In this document: positions 26,731 through 36,170 of the stretch, piece after piece
How positions within the stretch are numbered: position 1 is the stretch's first letter
How the letters are laid out: every line of letters starts with the position of its first letter
NCBI RefSeq assembly: GCF_030268685.1
Contig: NZ_BSRQ01000001.1
Location: 682,001-746,000, forward strand
From: Microtetraspora sp. NBRC 13810
GTDB taxonomy: Bacteria; Actinomycetota; Actinomycetes; Streptosporangiales; Streptosporangiaceae
Direction of reading: 5' to 3'
DNA: 64,000 bases
Notes under the pieces: model-generated
Told to the model about the DNA's origin: nothing
The model's database searches: none
What the model saw: the letters and a program-made list of their open reading frames with translations, nothing else
Program-made: the position numbers and the translations under genes

Positions 26731-27819
26731 ATGGAAGCGATTATGCGGGCCGCCGGGGCGCTCATGGGGACGGAACTGTCCGACCCGGTGGATCTGGGAG
26801 GCAACCCGCGCAGCACCGTGTTGCGCTGCCGTACGGCGGCGGGCGGGAGCGTGATCGTGAAAGCCTACACCGGGGAGCGGGACGCGCTGAGAGCGTTCAC
26901 CTCCGAGGCGGCGGGGTTGTCGCTGGGGGTCGCCGGGCCGGAGTTGCTGGGCGTGGACCCGGAGTACCCGATGGTCGTGATGCGGGACCTGGGGGACCTG
27001 CCGACGCTGGTGGACGTGCTGCTCGGCGGCGACGCCGGGGCCGCGCGGGAGGGGCTGCTGAGCTGGGCGGCGACGCTCGGCCGGTTGGCGGCGGAGTCGG
27101 TGCGCCACCGCCGGCGGTTCACCGGGCTGCGTGCGCGGTTCCACAAGGGCGTGCCGGGGTGGGATGAGGAGCCGTGGCTCGCGGAGGACGCGGACGGGCT
27201 GCTCGCGCTGCTCGCCGGGACGGGGATCACCGCGCCGGACGGGCTGGCGGCGGACCTGGAGGCGATCGGGGCGGTGAGCGGGCCGGAGTTCAGCGCCTTC
27301 ACGCCGGGGGACACCTGCGCCGACAACGTGCTGCTCACCCCGGACGGCCCGGTCCTGATCGACTTCGAGAGCGCGTCCTTCGCCCCGGTCTTCCTGACGG
27401 CCGCCTACTTCCGCATGCCGTTCTCCAGTTGCTGGTGCGTCTTCCGGCTGCCCGGGGACGTCGCGGCGCAGGTGGAGGACGCCTACCGGGCCGAGGTGGC
27501 GGAGGTGTACCCGCCGCTGGCGGACGACGGCCTGTGGCGGCCGGGGGTACGGCGGGCGGTCGCGGCCTGGACGGTGAACGCGACGGTGCACCTGCTGCCG
27601 CGCAGCACGCCGGACCGTCCCACGCACCGGATCCGGCGGCCGGTCCCGACGCTGCGCCAGTTGCTCCGGTACCGCTGGGAGGAGGCGGGCGAGCTGACGG
27701 AGTACCCGGCGTTCGCGGAGACGATGGGGCTGCTGCTGCGCGAGGTGGCGGCCGACTGGGACGTGCCCTCGCTGCCGTGCTACCCGGCCTTCCAGCCCAC
27801 CCCATCCCCCAATCGCTGA
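26731..27819 (+). CDS. APH-fold phosphotransferase
   Basis: 362 residues. The N-lobe has GNPRSTVLRCR and the ATP-binding Lys in GGSVIVKAYTG (about 48). The catalytic loop appears as FTPGDTCADNVLL (about 193), i.e. the HGDxxxxN motif with Pro-Gly before Asp instead of His-Gly, and the metal site as VLIDFESA. This is the aminoglycoside phosphotransferase/choline kinase superfamily; nothing indicates real antibiotic resistance. The ATG at 26731 is chosen because upstream sequence loses coding pattern. The divergent PLP decarboxylase suggests both could act on an amino compound (inference). Confidence 0.75.
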   Translation: MEAIMRAAGALMGTELSDPVDLGGNPRSTVLRCRTAAGGSVIVKAYTGERDALRAFTSEAAGLSLGVAGPELLGVDPEYPMVVMRDLGDLPTLVDVLLGGDAGAAREGLLSWAATLGRLAAESVRHRRRFTGLRARFHKGVPGWDEEPWLAEDADGLLALLAGTGITAPDGLAADLEAIGAVSGPEFSAFTPGDTCADNVLLTPDGPVLIDFESASFAPVFLTAAYFRMPFSSCWCVFRLPGDVAAQVEDAYRAEVAEVYPPLADDGLWRPGVRRAVAAWTVNATVHLLPRSTPDRPTHRIRRPVPTLRQLLRYRWEEAGELTEYPAFAETMGLLLREVAADWDVPSLPCYPAFQPTPSPNR

Positions 27820-27970
27820 CTTATGCGCGTTTTTCCCGAAAAAAGGCCAAATACAGTGCTTTTCGAATGAATGGCACTATCGCCTAAAAACACGGCAATC
27901 CTCCCCACTGAACGGACAAACCCTCACTTACAGTCATATATAGGACCAACGTTCACTCGGGGGGGTCCAC
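27820..27970. promoter_or_regulatory. AT-rich leader before the glycan locus
   Basis: A 151-bp gap much richer in A/T than its surroundings, with a short hairpin TTTTTC/GAAAAA at 27830-27843, the 12-mer AAGGCCAAATAC (27843-27854) shared with the cox-type promoter region, and TATATA at 27940-27945 close to the GT2-TagF start. It is the likely promoter region for the two-gene glycosyltransferase operon. Confidence 0.45.
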
Positions 27971-30775
27971 ATGCCCGACTGCAGTGTTGTTGTGATCACA
28001 TACAACGACGCCGCACGGCTGACACGAGCCGTGCGGTCCGTGCTCGGACAGTCGTTGCGCAATCTCGAAGTGATCATCGTGGACGACGCCAGCACCGACA
28101 GGACCCCCGAGGTGGTGGCGGCGCTGTGCCGGGAGGACGCCCGGGTGCGGTCGATCCGCAGGACGGTCAACAGCTCAGGATGCGGCGCGCCGCGCAACGA
28201 CGGGCTCGCCGCCGCCGCCTCCCCCTACGTGACGTTCCTGGACAGCGGCGACCGGCTCACCCGGCACGCCTGCAAGAGCATGCTGCTGGAGATCGAGCGC
28301 ACCGGCTCCGACTTCGTGACCGGGCAGGTCTGCCTGGTAGCCGGGCACGACGGGCGCCGGCGGCTCTACCACCCCGAGATCTACCGGCGGCGCGCGGTCA
28401 ACGGCATCCGCGAGGACCCCGCGATGTTCCTGGACGCCTTCGCGACCAACAAGCTCTTCCGTGCGCACTTCCTGCGCCGGCACGACCTGTGGTTCGAGGA
28501 GGGCATCCTCTTCGAGGACCACGTCTTCACCGCGAAGCTGTTCTGCGCTACGCGGAGGTTCGCGGTGGTGCCGTGGGTGGTCTACGACCGGCACCACGCA
28601 GCCGGGGAGCCGTCCTTCTCGCTCGACGTCAGGGAGCCGGACAACGTGCGGCAGCGCCTGCACGCGGCCCGGCTCTCCGACGAGGTGCTGCGCGAGCGCG
28701 GCTTCGCCGACCTCGTGCCCGCGCGGCGGCACCGCTTCCTCCGCCACGACCTGCGGGTCCACCTCGATCCGCTGCCCGCCGGGGACCGGGTCTGGGTCAA
28801 GGAGTTCGCCGCGCTCGCCCGGCCGTACCTGACCGAGATCGCCGGTGAGAACCCCGAGCTGTTCGACCGGATCGACCCCGTCGCCCGGGTGTGCTGCCAC
28901 CTGATCATGACCGACCGGATCGAGGAGCTGGAGGTCGCCGCCCGCTCGCTCACCGGCCCGCGGGCCGCGCCGCGGCGTGCCGTACGCCGGGAGGGGCGCA
29001 CCTACTGGGGGACCGCGCCCGAGCCCTGGCTCGACATCACCTCCCTGCACCTGGCCGAGCGGCCGTTCAGCGCCAGCAGGCTGCGGCACGAGGTCACCGA
29101 GCTGTCGGTGGCCGGGCCGACACTGGCGATGACCGTGCGCACCTACGACCCCTTCTGCGTGCTCGACACCCGGCTGCACGCGGGCTGGCGGGCCGAGCTG
29201 CGGGTCAGGGACCTGCGGATCCGGCTGGCGCCGCGCCGCCAGGACGACGGCAGCTACCTCAGCGAGGTCCTCGTCGACCTGGCCACGACCGTGCGCGGCG
29301 GCGACGAGGGCAGGCTGCGCGCCCTGCTCGGCTTCGACGGGCGGCAGGAGCCGCGGATCTCCTTCACCCGGCCCGACGGGCACACCACCAGCGACGCGCT
29401 GCTGGTCAGCCCCGCGATGCGGCCGATCGAGGTGCGCGTCCCCGGGCACACGGTGAGCGTGCTGCCCGACGGCTCGGCGGCGGTGCTGCGGATGCGGTGG
29501 CGGCGCGAGGGCGTGCTCCGCCAGGTGCCCCGGCTGAACCGGCTGCGCAGGCGGGCCACCGCGCGGCTCGGCGGCCGGACCGGCAAGCTGCGGGTCTACC
29601 GGGGGCTCGTCCGGGTGCTGCCGCGCCGCCCCGACCTCGCGCTGTTCGAGTCCGACGTGGGCCGCGGCTACACGGGCAACCCGCGGTACATCTACGAGGA
29701 ACTGCGCAGGCGCCGGCTGCCGCTCAAAGTGGTCTGGTCGGCCGCGCGGCGCGGGCCGGACTTCCCCGGCGAGGCCCCGCTGGTCCGCCGGATGAGCTGG
29801 CGTTACGTCTGGACGCTCGCCCGCGCCGGCTACTGGGTGGACAGCCACGGCTTCCCGCTCGACTTCCCCAAGCCTCCCGGCACCCGTTACCTGCAGACCT
29901 GGCACGGCCAGGGCGTCAAGACGGTCGGGTTCGACGCCCCCGGCCTGCGCGCCGACCTCCCGGGGACGCGCGCCCGGTGGCGTGCCGCGGTGGCCCGCTG
30001 GGACGCGCTGGTCTCCCCCGGCGCGGAGTTCGAGCGGACGTTCCTGCCCGCCAACGAGTACGCCGGGCCGGTGCTGCGGCACGGCTCGCCGCGCTGCGAC
30101 GTGCTGGTGCACGGCGACCCCGGCGCGCCGCGCAGGGTGCGGCGGCGGCTGGAGATCCCCGACGACAGGCGGATCCTGCTCTACGCGCCGACCTGCCGGG
30201 ACGGGGGCTCCGGCCGGTCGGTCCGGGCCGACCTGCGCGAGCTGGCCGAGGCGCTGGCCGGCGAATGGGTGCTCGTGCTGCGCACCCACCCGGCCGAGCC
30301 CTGCGAGGTGCCGGAGGAGGTGCGGCACTTCGTCCGCGCGGCCGGCTCGTACCCGGAGGTCAACGACCTCATGCTCGCCTCCGACGTGCTGATGACCGAC
30401 TACTCGTCCCTGATGTGCGACTACGCGGTGACCGGGCGGCCGATGCTCTTCCTGATCGACGACTGGGACGAGTACCGCCGGTGCGAGCGCGGCAGCCTTT
30501 ACGACCTGCCGGCCATCGCGCCCGGCCCGTGCCTGACCACCACCGCGCAGGTGATCGAGGCGCTCGGCGACCTCGACGGGGTCCGGGCCGCCTTCGCCGA
30601 GCGTTATGCGGAGTTCCGCCGGGTCTGGTGCGCCGACGAGCGCGGGCACGCCGCCGCCCGGGTCGTGGACGCCTTCTTCCTCGGCCGGTCGTACGCGCCG
30701 CCGCCGGACGCGCCGCCGCCGGACATGCCGCCGCAGGGGGCGTCCCGGCGGCAGCCCGCCGGTGAGGGCCGGTGA
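27971..30775 (+). CDS. GT2 - TagF-like bifunctional glycosyl/glycerophosphotransferase
   Basis: 934 residues in three parts. (1) N-terminal GT-A glycosyltransferase family 2 (1-230): CSVVVITYNDAARLTRAV, IIVDDAST, and LFEDHVFTAKLF as the catalytic-base region. (2) A central beta-rich segment (about 340-510). (3) C-terminal CDP-glycerol:poly(glycerophosphate) glycerophosphotransferase domain (about 540-900): GNPRYIYEELRRR, GTRYLQTWHGQGVKT, LLYAPTCRD, LRTHPAEP and TDYSSLMCDYAVTGRP, all characteristic of TagF/TarF enzymes. It should act on undecaprenyl-linked acceptors at the inner membrane face, adding a sugar and glycerol- or ribitol-phosphate to a teichoic-acid-like polymer. Its stop overlaps the next GTG (GTGA). 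Confidence 0.92.
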   Translation: MPDCSVVVITYNDAARLTRAVRSVLGQSLRNLEVIIVDDASTDRTPEVVAALCREDARVRSIRRTVNSSGCGAPRNDGLAAAASPYVTFLDSGDRLTRHACKSMLLEIERTGSDFVTGQVCLVAGHDGRRRLYHPEIYRRRAVNGIREDPAMFLDAFATNKLFRAHFLRRHDLWFEEGILFEDHVFTAKLFCATRRFAVVPWVVYDRHHAAGEPSFSLDVREPDNVRQRLHAARLSDEVLRERGFADLVPARRHRFLRHDLRVHLDPLPAGDRVWVKEFAALARPYLTEIAGENPELFDRIDPVARVCCHLIMTDRIEELEVAARSLTGPRAAPRRAVRREGRTYWGTAPEPWLDITSLHLAERPFSASRLRHEVTELSVAGPTLAMTVRTYDPFCVLDTRLHAGWRAELRVRDLRIRLAPRRQDDGSYLSEVLVDLATTVRGGDEGRLRALLGFDGRQEPRISFTRPDGHTTSDALLVSPAMRPIEVRVPGHTVSVLPDGSAAVLRMRWRREGVLRQVPRLNRLRRRATARLGGRTGKLRVYRGLVRVLPRRPDLALFESDVGRGYTGNPRYIYEELRRRRLPLKVVWSAARRGPDFPGEAPLVRRMSWRYVWTLARAGYWVDSHGFPLDFPKPPGTRYLQTWHGQGVKTVGFDAPGLRADLPGTRARWRAAVARWDALVSPGAEFERTFLPANEYAGPVLRHGSPRCDVLVHGDPGAPRRVRRRLEIPDDRRILLYAPTCRDGGSGRSVRADLRELAEALAGEWVLVLRTHPAEPCEVPEEVRHFVRAAGSYPEVNDLMLASDVLMTDYSSLMCDYAVTGRPMLFLIDDWDEYRRCERGSLYDLPAIAPGPCLTTTAQVIEALGDLDGVRAAFAERYAEFRRVWCADERGHAAARVVDAFFLGRSYAPPPDAPPPDMPPQGASRRQPAGEGR

Positions 30776-31884
30776 GGGCGGCCGACCGCGGAGAGCCCGG
30801 CACCGTGGTGTTCGCCTGCCTGGACGCCGACGCGCTGGGCGGCGTCCAGCGGGTGACGCACACGATCGCGCAAGGGTTGTCCGGGCGCGGCTACGAGGTG
30901 CACGTGCTCGGCCTGCACCGGGCCGCCGAGCCGGTCAGGTACGTCGAACGGCCCGCCTACCTGCGGCACCTCATCCACCGCGCGCCACAGGAACGGGTCG
31001 GCCGCCTGCCGCGCCGCCTCGGTGACCGGCGGCTGCGCGCGCTGCTCGACGCCCTGGCCCCGGGGCACATCGTGATGACCTCGCCGGGCGCGGTGAACAG
31101 GCTGCTGGCGCTGCTGCCGCCGCACCTGTCCCCGATCGGGCACTACCACGGGTCCTTCGAGCACGCCCGCGGCTGCTGGCACCTCGCCTCGGTACGACGT
31201 CACTGGTGGCGGCTGGACCAGGCGGTCTTCCTCAGCGCGGACGACGCGGCCAGGTTCGCCGACCAGGCCCTGCTGCCCAACGTGTGGACCATCCCCAACC
31301 CGCTGCCCGGCTGGCCGCGCCGGCAGGCGCCGCTCGACGGGCACCGGGTGCTCGGCGTCGGGCGGCTGGAGGGCGTCAAACGGTTCGACCGGCTCATTTC
31401 GGCGTTCGCCGCCGCCCGCCGGGACGCCGGGGAGCCGTGGGAGCTGCACCTGATCGGGGACGGGGCGGAGCTCGGCAGGCTGCGCCGGCACGCCCGCGCC
31501 GAGGGCGTGGCCGGCCGGGTGGTGTTCCGCGGGCGGGTGCCCGCCGGGGCGATGGCCGAGGAGTACCTCGGCGGCGCGCTGCTCGGCCTGTCCAGCGAGC
31601 ACGAGGGCCTGGGGCCGGCCCTCGCGGAGGCGGCGTCGTACGGCGTGCCCGCGGTGGCCTTCGACGTGTCCGGCGGGGTCAGGTCACTGGTGAGACACGG
31701 TTACACCGGGCTGCTCGTGCCACCGGGCGACACCGCCGGGCTGGCCGCGGCGCTCGCCCGGCTGATGGCCTCGCCCGGCGAGCGGCGGCGGATGGGCGCC
31801 GCCGCTCGGGTGCACGCCGAGACCTTCCGGCTGGAACGGGTCCTCGACGACTGGGAGCGGATGTTCGCCCACATGACCCGGTGA
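30772..31884 (+). CDS. Family 4 glycosyltransferase
   Basis: 370 residues, GT-B fold. The N-domain begins TVVFACLDADALGGVQRVTH (acceptor side, with GGVQR), and the C-domain has GVGRLEGVKRFDRLISAF (about 190), LIGDGAELGRL and SSEHEGLGPALAEAASYGVP, the ExxxxxxxE region that binds the nucleotide sugar. It is a retaining transferase similar to WecH/RfaB-type enzymes. It is translationally coupled to the GT2-TagF protein (GTGA overlap), so both probably build the same polymer. Donor and acceptor are unknown. It converges on the sulfotransferase gene with an 8-bp gap. Confidence 0.9.
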   Translation: MRAADRGEPGTVVFACLDADALGGVQRVTHTIAQGLSGRGYEVHVLGLHRAAEPVRYVERPAYLRHLIHRAPQERVGRLPRRLGDRRLRALLDALAPGHIVMTSPGAVNRLLALLPPHLSPIGHYHGSFEHARGCWHLASVRRHWWRLDQAVFLSADDAARFADQALLPNVWTIPNPLPGWPRRQAPLDGHRVLGVGRLEGVKRFDRLISAFAAARRDAGEPWELHLIGDGAELGRLRRHARAEGVAGRVVFRGRVPAGAMAEEYLGGALLGLSSEHEGLGPALAEAASYGVPAVAFDVSGGVRSLVRHGYTGLLVPPGDTAGLAAALARLMASPGERRRMGAAARVHAETFRLERVLDDWERMFAHMTR

Positions 31885-31892
31885 ACCGGACG

Positions 31893-32939
31893 CTACTTCG
31901 AGGCCAGCTCGGGCGACTGGGTCCGCTGCCGGGGCACCCCGGCGATGGCGAGCTGGGCCGAGGTGAGCTGGGCGCCCATCGGGTTCGGCTCGCGCATCCG
32001 GACGAAACGGTCGAAGGTCTTCTTCCGCATCCGGGACAGCTTGCGCCGCGCCGCCGTCCGCTCGTAGGCGGCCAGCCGAGACATCGGCGCCTTCGGCGCG
32101 CCGGCCAGCTCGTACCCGTAGGACTCCAGCCGCTCGCCGAGCACGGTCTCACACAGCGAGATCTCCCACGGCTCCAGCCGCTGCCGCCAGCTCCCCGACC
32201 GGGAGGTGGTCACCGCGCCGTGCGTGCGGGCGTGCCAGGTCTTGCGCTCCGGCACCGCCACGCTGGCCACCAGGTGCGGCTCGCACATCGCCGGGTCGAA
32301 GTCCTCGCCGATGAACTCGCACAGCGCCTTCAGCGTCGTCGCCGGGTCGCTGATCAGGTGCTCGTACTGGAGCTCGTGGTAGCTGTCGGCCGGCAGCCGC
32401 TGCGAGCCGTTCCTGGCGAAGTCGATCGCCTCGGCCCAGCCGGACACCGCGCTGTAGATGTTGCCCTTGTACCAGGGCATCTCCTTCAGCGACGCCACGC
32501 AGTCCCGGCCGTCCCTGATCAGGTGCACGAACTGCGCGTCCGGGAAGAGGCGCAGCAGCACCTCGGTGTTCTGGAAGTACGACGGGCGCTTGTCACCCCA
32601 GCGCGGCTTGCCGAAACGCTCGGCGTAGGCGCGCAGGATGATGCCGAGCGCCGAGCCGAGCGTGCCCGGCCCTTCGATGATCTTCTCCGTGATGTCGTCG
32701 CCGTCCAGGCCCAGTTCGTAGAACCTGCTCTGGCGGCGCTGGACGATCCACTTCGCGAGCTGGCGGCGCCGGTCGGCCTCGCGCAGGTCGCCGAAGGACA
32801 GCCGCCGCTGGTAGGCCCCCACCACGAACCGGGTCTCCGGCGGGATGGCGATCCGCGGGTGCGCGTGCATCATCAGTTGCAGCAGCGTGGTCCCCGACCG
32901 CGGGCAGCCGACGATGAATATCGGTCGATCCGATTGCAT
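31893..32939 (-). CDS. PAPS-dependent sulfotransferase
   Basis: 348 residues. The 5'-phosphosulfate-binding loop is at the N-terminus (FIVGCPRSGTTLLQLMM, about 7-23) and the 3'-phosphate-binding motif follows at about 140 (FVHLIRDGRDCVASL). This layout is that of carbohydrate or lipid sulfotransferases, including mycobacterial Stf proteins. It lies in the glycan locus, suggesting sulfation of a sugar or polyol in the surface polymer (inference). No PAPS-synthesis gene is in the window. It follows the CDP-alcohol phosphatidyltransferase gene on the same strand after 48 bp. Confidence 0.9.
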   Translation of the reverse strand: MQSDRPIFIVGCPRSGTTLLQLMMHAHPRIAIPPETRFVVGAYQRRLSFGDLREADRRRQLAKWIVQRRQSRFYELGLDGDDITEKIIEGPGTLGSALGIILRAYAERFGKPRWGDKRPSYFQNTEVLLRLFPDAQFVHLIRDGRDCVASLKEMPWYKGNIYSAVSGWAEAIDFARNGSQRLPADSYHELQYEHLISDPATTLKALCEFIGEDFDPAMCEPHLVASVAVPERKTWHARTHGAVTTSRSGSWRQRLEPWEISLCETVLGERLESYGYELAGAPKAPMSRLAAYERTAARRKLSRMRKKTFDRFVRMREPNPMGAQLTSAQLAIAGVPRQRTQSPELASK

Positions 32940-32987
32940 TGAAACCCCCGTTTGAATGCTTTGTAACCGATGGAGAAAGCCGCCGTC

Positions 32988-33911
32988 TCAGCGGACGAGC
33001 GGGGCGCCGGCGCGGCTCTCCTCCCGTGACTCGATGCGCCGCATGGCCCGGTTGAAGTCACGCGTCGACATCCAGAGCTTGTAAACCAGGGCCGATTCGA
33101 AGACCATCAGCAGCGTCCCGAAGACGCCGACCACGTACGGCAGGGCCGCGGGCCCGAGAATCGGGCCGACCACGAAAACGGCCATTTGATATTCGATGCC
33201 ACTCACCAGGTGAGTGCGGATACGGCGGGCGAGCAGCCGCTGCCGCATGCGCAGATACCACGGGAAACGCGCCTGGAATCCCGTCTGCAGCCCGCGCTGC
33301 GCCTCCTCCCGCGTGGAAGGGTTCTCCCTGATCCGGTCGCGCACCTCGGCCTTCTCCTTGGCCGAGGGCCTGACCCGGCCGCCCCGCGTGTCCCCCGCGA
33401 CGTTGAGGGCGACGACCAGCCGTTCCTTCATGGCCTTGCGCACCTTGGCCATGTGCGGGCCGTTGAGGTAGCGGACCAGGTCGAAGGCGATGATGACCCC
33501 GGCGAGGAAAGCCGCCTCCGGCCGCCCGGTCTGCAGGTACAGCCCGTAGGCGAGGGCGAAGGAGCACATCACCAGGCGCACCTGGTCCAGCGCGAAGTCC
33601 AGCCACAGGCCGAAGACGGTGCCGTTCCGCTTCAGCCTGGCGAGTTTCCCGTCGATGCAATCGGCGACGAATCCCAGGTGAAAGAACACGGCGCCCAATG
33701 CCATGAAGCGCCATTCCCCGATACTGAAACAGGCCGCCGCGCACACGCCGAACATAAACGCGACGGCGGTGACCTGATTCGGAGTGACCGAGGTACGGCT
33801 GGCCAGAAAGCGGACGAGCCGACACGCCATCGGATCCACCAGGAGCACGGTCCACCAGGCGTCACGTGATTTGCACACGGCACGTACGTCCGCCAGCGAG
33901 TACGTCGTCAT
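32988..33911 (-). CDS. CDP-alcohol phosphatidyltransferase
   Basis: 307 residues; integral membrane enzyme transferring a phosphoalcohol or phosphatidyl group from a CDP donor. The family signature DGx2ARx7-8Gx3Dx3D is complete: DCIDGKLARLKRNGTVFGLW then LDFALDQ (about 96-122). Surrounding hydrophobic helices span about 30-290. It is larger than housekeeping PgsA or PIS and has a charged central insertion (about 175-215), so a polymer-related substrate such as inositol- or glycerol-phosphate is possible. The ATG at 33911 overlaps the upstream GT2 stop by 4 nt (ATGA), which fixes the start. Confidence 0.88.
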   Translation of the reverse strand: MTTYSLADVRAVCKSRDAWWTVLLVDPMACRLVRFLASRTSVTPNQVTAVAFMFGVCAAACFSIGEWRFMALGAVFFHLGFVADCIDGKLARLKRNGTVFGLWLDFALDQVRLVMCSFALAYGLYLQTGRPEAAFLAGVIIAFDLVRYLNGPHMAKVRKAMKERLVVALNVAGDTRGGRVRPSAKEKAEVRDRIRENPSTREEAQRGLQTGFQARFPWYLRMRQRLLARRIRTHLVSGIEYQMAVFVVGPILGPAALPYVVGVFGTLLMVFESALVYKLWMSTRDFNRAMRRIESREESRAGAPLVR

Positions 33912-35521
33912 GAGTGCCAGCATGATGAAGCGGGGCGTAGTGCCACTGGAGCCTGGCCACCTTGGGAAGCTGTCCTGACCGACTCTTTACCGGGGCCTTT
34001 ATCGGCGGCTTTGCCGGTGCTCCGTCCCATGACTTGGCCAGATCTTTTGGCCCGCCTTTTGCGACGGCTCGCCGGGATGACCGTGAGCTCGCCGTCGCGT
34101 TCCTCGGCGACCAGCCGGCCGCCCCGGACCCGGCCCGAGCGCACCAGGCCGTCCCCGGCGCGCAGTTCGGCGTGCAGCGTCCAGGGTCCCGGGCCGGTCA
34201 GCGCGGCGGGATCGACGGTGACGGTGAACCCCGTCTCCGGCTCCTCCGCCCCGCGGATCCGGACCGCCACCAGCGGGACGCGCCGGCCGGAGTCCTGGTC
34301 CACCAGGTGCAGCCGCAGCGTGGCGGGCAGCGACTCGGCGAGCCTGATGCAGGCGTGCCCGGACAGCCGGACCCGCCCGCCGTCCAGGGTGGCGCTCTCC
34401 ACCCTGGCCCGGAGTTCGAGTTCGGCGGTGACGTCGTAGAGGTGGTCGGGGAGGCGGCGGGCTCGGTCGCCGAAGTAGGGGTAGGCGGCGAACCAGCGGG
34501 GCGTCTCGCGTCCCCGCCTGACGATCGGCGTCTGCGGCGGGCCGTGCTGCCTGACCTGCCGTACCCGGGCCAGCTCGGGCAGCATCCGGGCGCGGAGCAG
34601 GTGCAGCTCCAGCCGCCTGATCGCGGGCAGGGCGGCGACCGCCTCCTCGTCGAGCCGGTCGATGAACGCGCCGGTCACGTCGAGCAGTCGGTCGCGTTCG
34701 TCCTCCTCGGCCGTCTCGACCGCGCCGGCGACGATGCCGAGGTCCCAGGAGGCGGCCATGTGGTCGAAGGCGGGCCGCAGCATCGGCACCAGCCCGCCGA
34801 GGAACGCCCGGACCCGCTCCAGGGAGGCGATCCGCTCCGCCGCGTTCGCGGCCTCCCCGCGACGCTGGGTGATGGAGGTGGCCCCCGTCTCACGCACCCG
34901 CCAGTGGTAGACGACCTTGCGCAGCAGGTCCACCCTGGCGGCGTAGACGTGCGCGGCGACGGCCACCGGCAGGTCCTCGTACAGCCCGGCGGGGAACGCG
35001 AGGTCGTGCGCGTCCCAGAACGCGCGGCGGTAGACCTTGTTCCACACCGTGCGGTCCCTGATCAGCTGCGGGTTGCGCCTGATGTGGGTGCCGGCCTCGG
35101 GACGGCGGAACAGCCTGGCGTGCAGCGGCGAGGGGGTGAGCCCGTCGGCGTCCAGCCGGTTCACCGCGCCGCAGGCCAGGTCGGAGCCGCTCCGCTCCAG
35201 GCTGCGCACCAGCAGCGCGTACGCGTTGCGCGGCACCACGTCGTCGGCGTCGGCGAAGGCGAGGTAGCGACCGCCCGCGGCGGCGATGCCCAGGTTGCGC
35301 GCCAGGCCCGGGCCGCCGCGCCGGGCCGCGCGCAGCAGGCCGAACCTGCCGTCCGCCGCGGCGAACCGCTGGGCGATCAGCGCGCTTCCGTCCAGCGAGC
35401 CGTCGTCGACCATGACGACCTCCAGATCGTCGAGCGTCTGGGCGGCCAGCGAGGCCAGGCAATCCTCCAGGTAGGGCTGCACGTCATGGAAGGGAACGAC
35501 AACACTGAGTAATGGCGGCAT
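33908..35521 (-). CDS. GT2 glycosyltransferase with beta-rich C-terminal domain
   Basis: 537 residues from the ATG at 35521 (MPPLLSVVVPFHDVQPYLED). GT-A domain 1-230 has VMVDDGSLDGS, ADADDV (metal-binding DxD-like) and the base region GLYEDLPV. The C-terminal part (about 340-500; YDVTAELELRARV, RLSGHACIRLAE) appears beta-sandwich-like, and is shared with the GT2 at 43953 and loosely with the centre of the GT2-TagF protein. This is the general layout of teichoic acid glycosyltransferases such as TarS/TarP. A very basic tail ends it. It forms an operon with the downstream CDP-alcohol transferase. Confidence 0.9.
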   Translation of the reverse strand: MPPLLSVVVPFHDVQPYLEDCLASLAAQTLDDLEVVMVDDGSLDGSALIAQRFAAADGRFGLLRAARRGGPGLARNLGIAAAGGRYLAFADADDVVPRNAYALLVRSLERSGSDLACGAVNRLDADGLTPSPLHARLFRRPEAGTHIRRNPQLIRDRTVWNKVYRRAFWDAHDLAFPAGLYEDLPVAVAAHVYAARVDLLRKVVYHWRVRETGATSITQRRGEAANAAERIASLERVRAFLGGLVPMLRPAFDHMAASWDLGIVAGAVETAEEDERDRLLDVTGAFIDRLDEEAVAALPAIRRLELHLLRARMLPELARVRQVRQHGPPQTPIVRRGRETPRWFAAYPYFGDRARRLPDHLYDVTAELELRARVESATLDGGRVRLSGHACIRLAESLPATLRLHLVDQDSGRRVPLVAVRIRGAEEPETGFTVTVDPAALTGPGPWTLHAELRAGDGLVRSGRVRGGRLVAEERDGELTVIPASRRKRRAKRSGQVMGRSTGKAADKGPGKESVRTASQGGQAPVALRPASSCWHS

Positions 35522-35669
35522 GCGCCCAGAGTGCCTTCCCGGGGCCCGCCGAGAGGATGGCACTACCGCGTGCTTATCCCGGCTTTACCCAAGTCTTGGC
35601 TTCACCATCGGAGACTCCTTCGCTACCCTCTGCATCATCACCGGGCGCTCTAGGTTGTCAGGGGCGGGC

Positions 35670-36170
35670 ATGCTGCGACTCATCGAGGATCACGAGGTCG
35701 AGACCCTGCGGCGGTGGCGCAACCACCCCCGGGTGCGGGCCGCGAGCTTCACCACGCACGAGATCCGGCGCGCCGAGCACGCGTGCTGGTGGGCGGGCAT
35801 CCGGGACGACCCGAGCCGCCGGGTGCTGATCTACGAGCACGCGCACACGGCGACCGGCGTCGTCACCTTCACCGGCCTCGGCTCGGCCGAGCGCAGCGCC
35901 CACTGGGGCTTCTATCTCGACCTGGCCGCGCTGGAGCGGTCGAAGCAGTTGCTCAACGCCTGGATCGGCATCGAGCGCGCCGCCATCGGCCACGCCTTCG
36001 ACACGCTCGACCTGCTCGTCCTGCGCGGCGAGCTGCTGGCGGAGAGCATGGCGGTGCGGCGGCTGCACCACCGCTTCGGCTTCGTCGAGGTGGGCGCCCA
36101 CCATCGGAACGTCGACGGCGTCATGCGGGAGGTCGTGGAGATGCGGCTCGACCGGGCCGACGCCAGGTGA
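35670..36170 (+). CDS. pseH: Pseudaminic acid pathway N-acetyltransferase (PseH-like, GNAT)
   Basis: 166 residues from the ATG at 35670; the longer frame upstream has no support. A GNAT fold that acetylates the 4-amino group of UDP-4-amino-4,6-dideoxy-AltNAc, the third step towards pseudaminic acid. Visible are RWRNHPRVRAASF (N-terminal PseH-like signature), GVVTFTGL, HWGFYLDLAALE and the C-terminal RLHHRFGFVEVG. Its stop overlaps the GTG of pseI (GTGA), which strengthens the assignment because both act in one pathway. Confidence 0.88.
   Translation: MLRLIEDHEVETLRRWRNHPRVRAASFTTHEIRRAEHACWWAGIRDDPSRRVLIYEHAHTATGVVTFTGLGSAERSAHWGFYLDLAALERSKQLLNAWIGIERAAIGHAFDTLDLLVLRGELLAESMAVRRLHHRFGFVEVGAHHRNVDGVMREVVEMRLDRADAR

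Noticed and set aside
25408-27627. 739-codon extended form of the PLP decarboxylase
   Set aside because: The N-terminal extension runs antisense through the APH-fold gene and lacks domain character; the GTG at 26598 matches the family start.
26731-27819. Aminoglycoside resistance gene
   Set aside because: Only the general APH kinase fold is visible with an altered catalytic loop; no resemblance to a specific resistance enzyme.
28175-30649. 824-codon open frame antisense to the GT2-TagF gene
   Set aside because: Shadow of a well-supported gene; composition is low-complexity Gly/Ala/Arg/Val.
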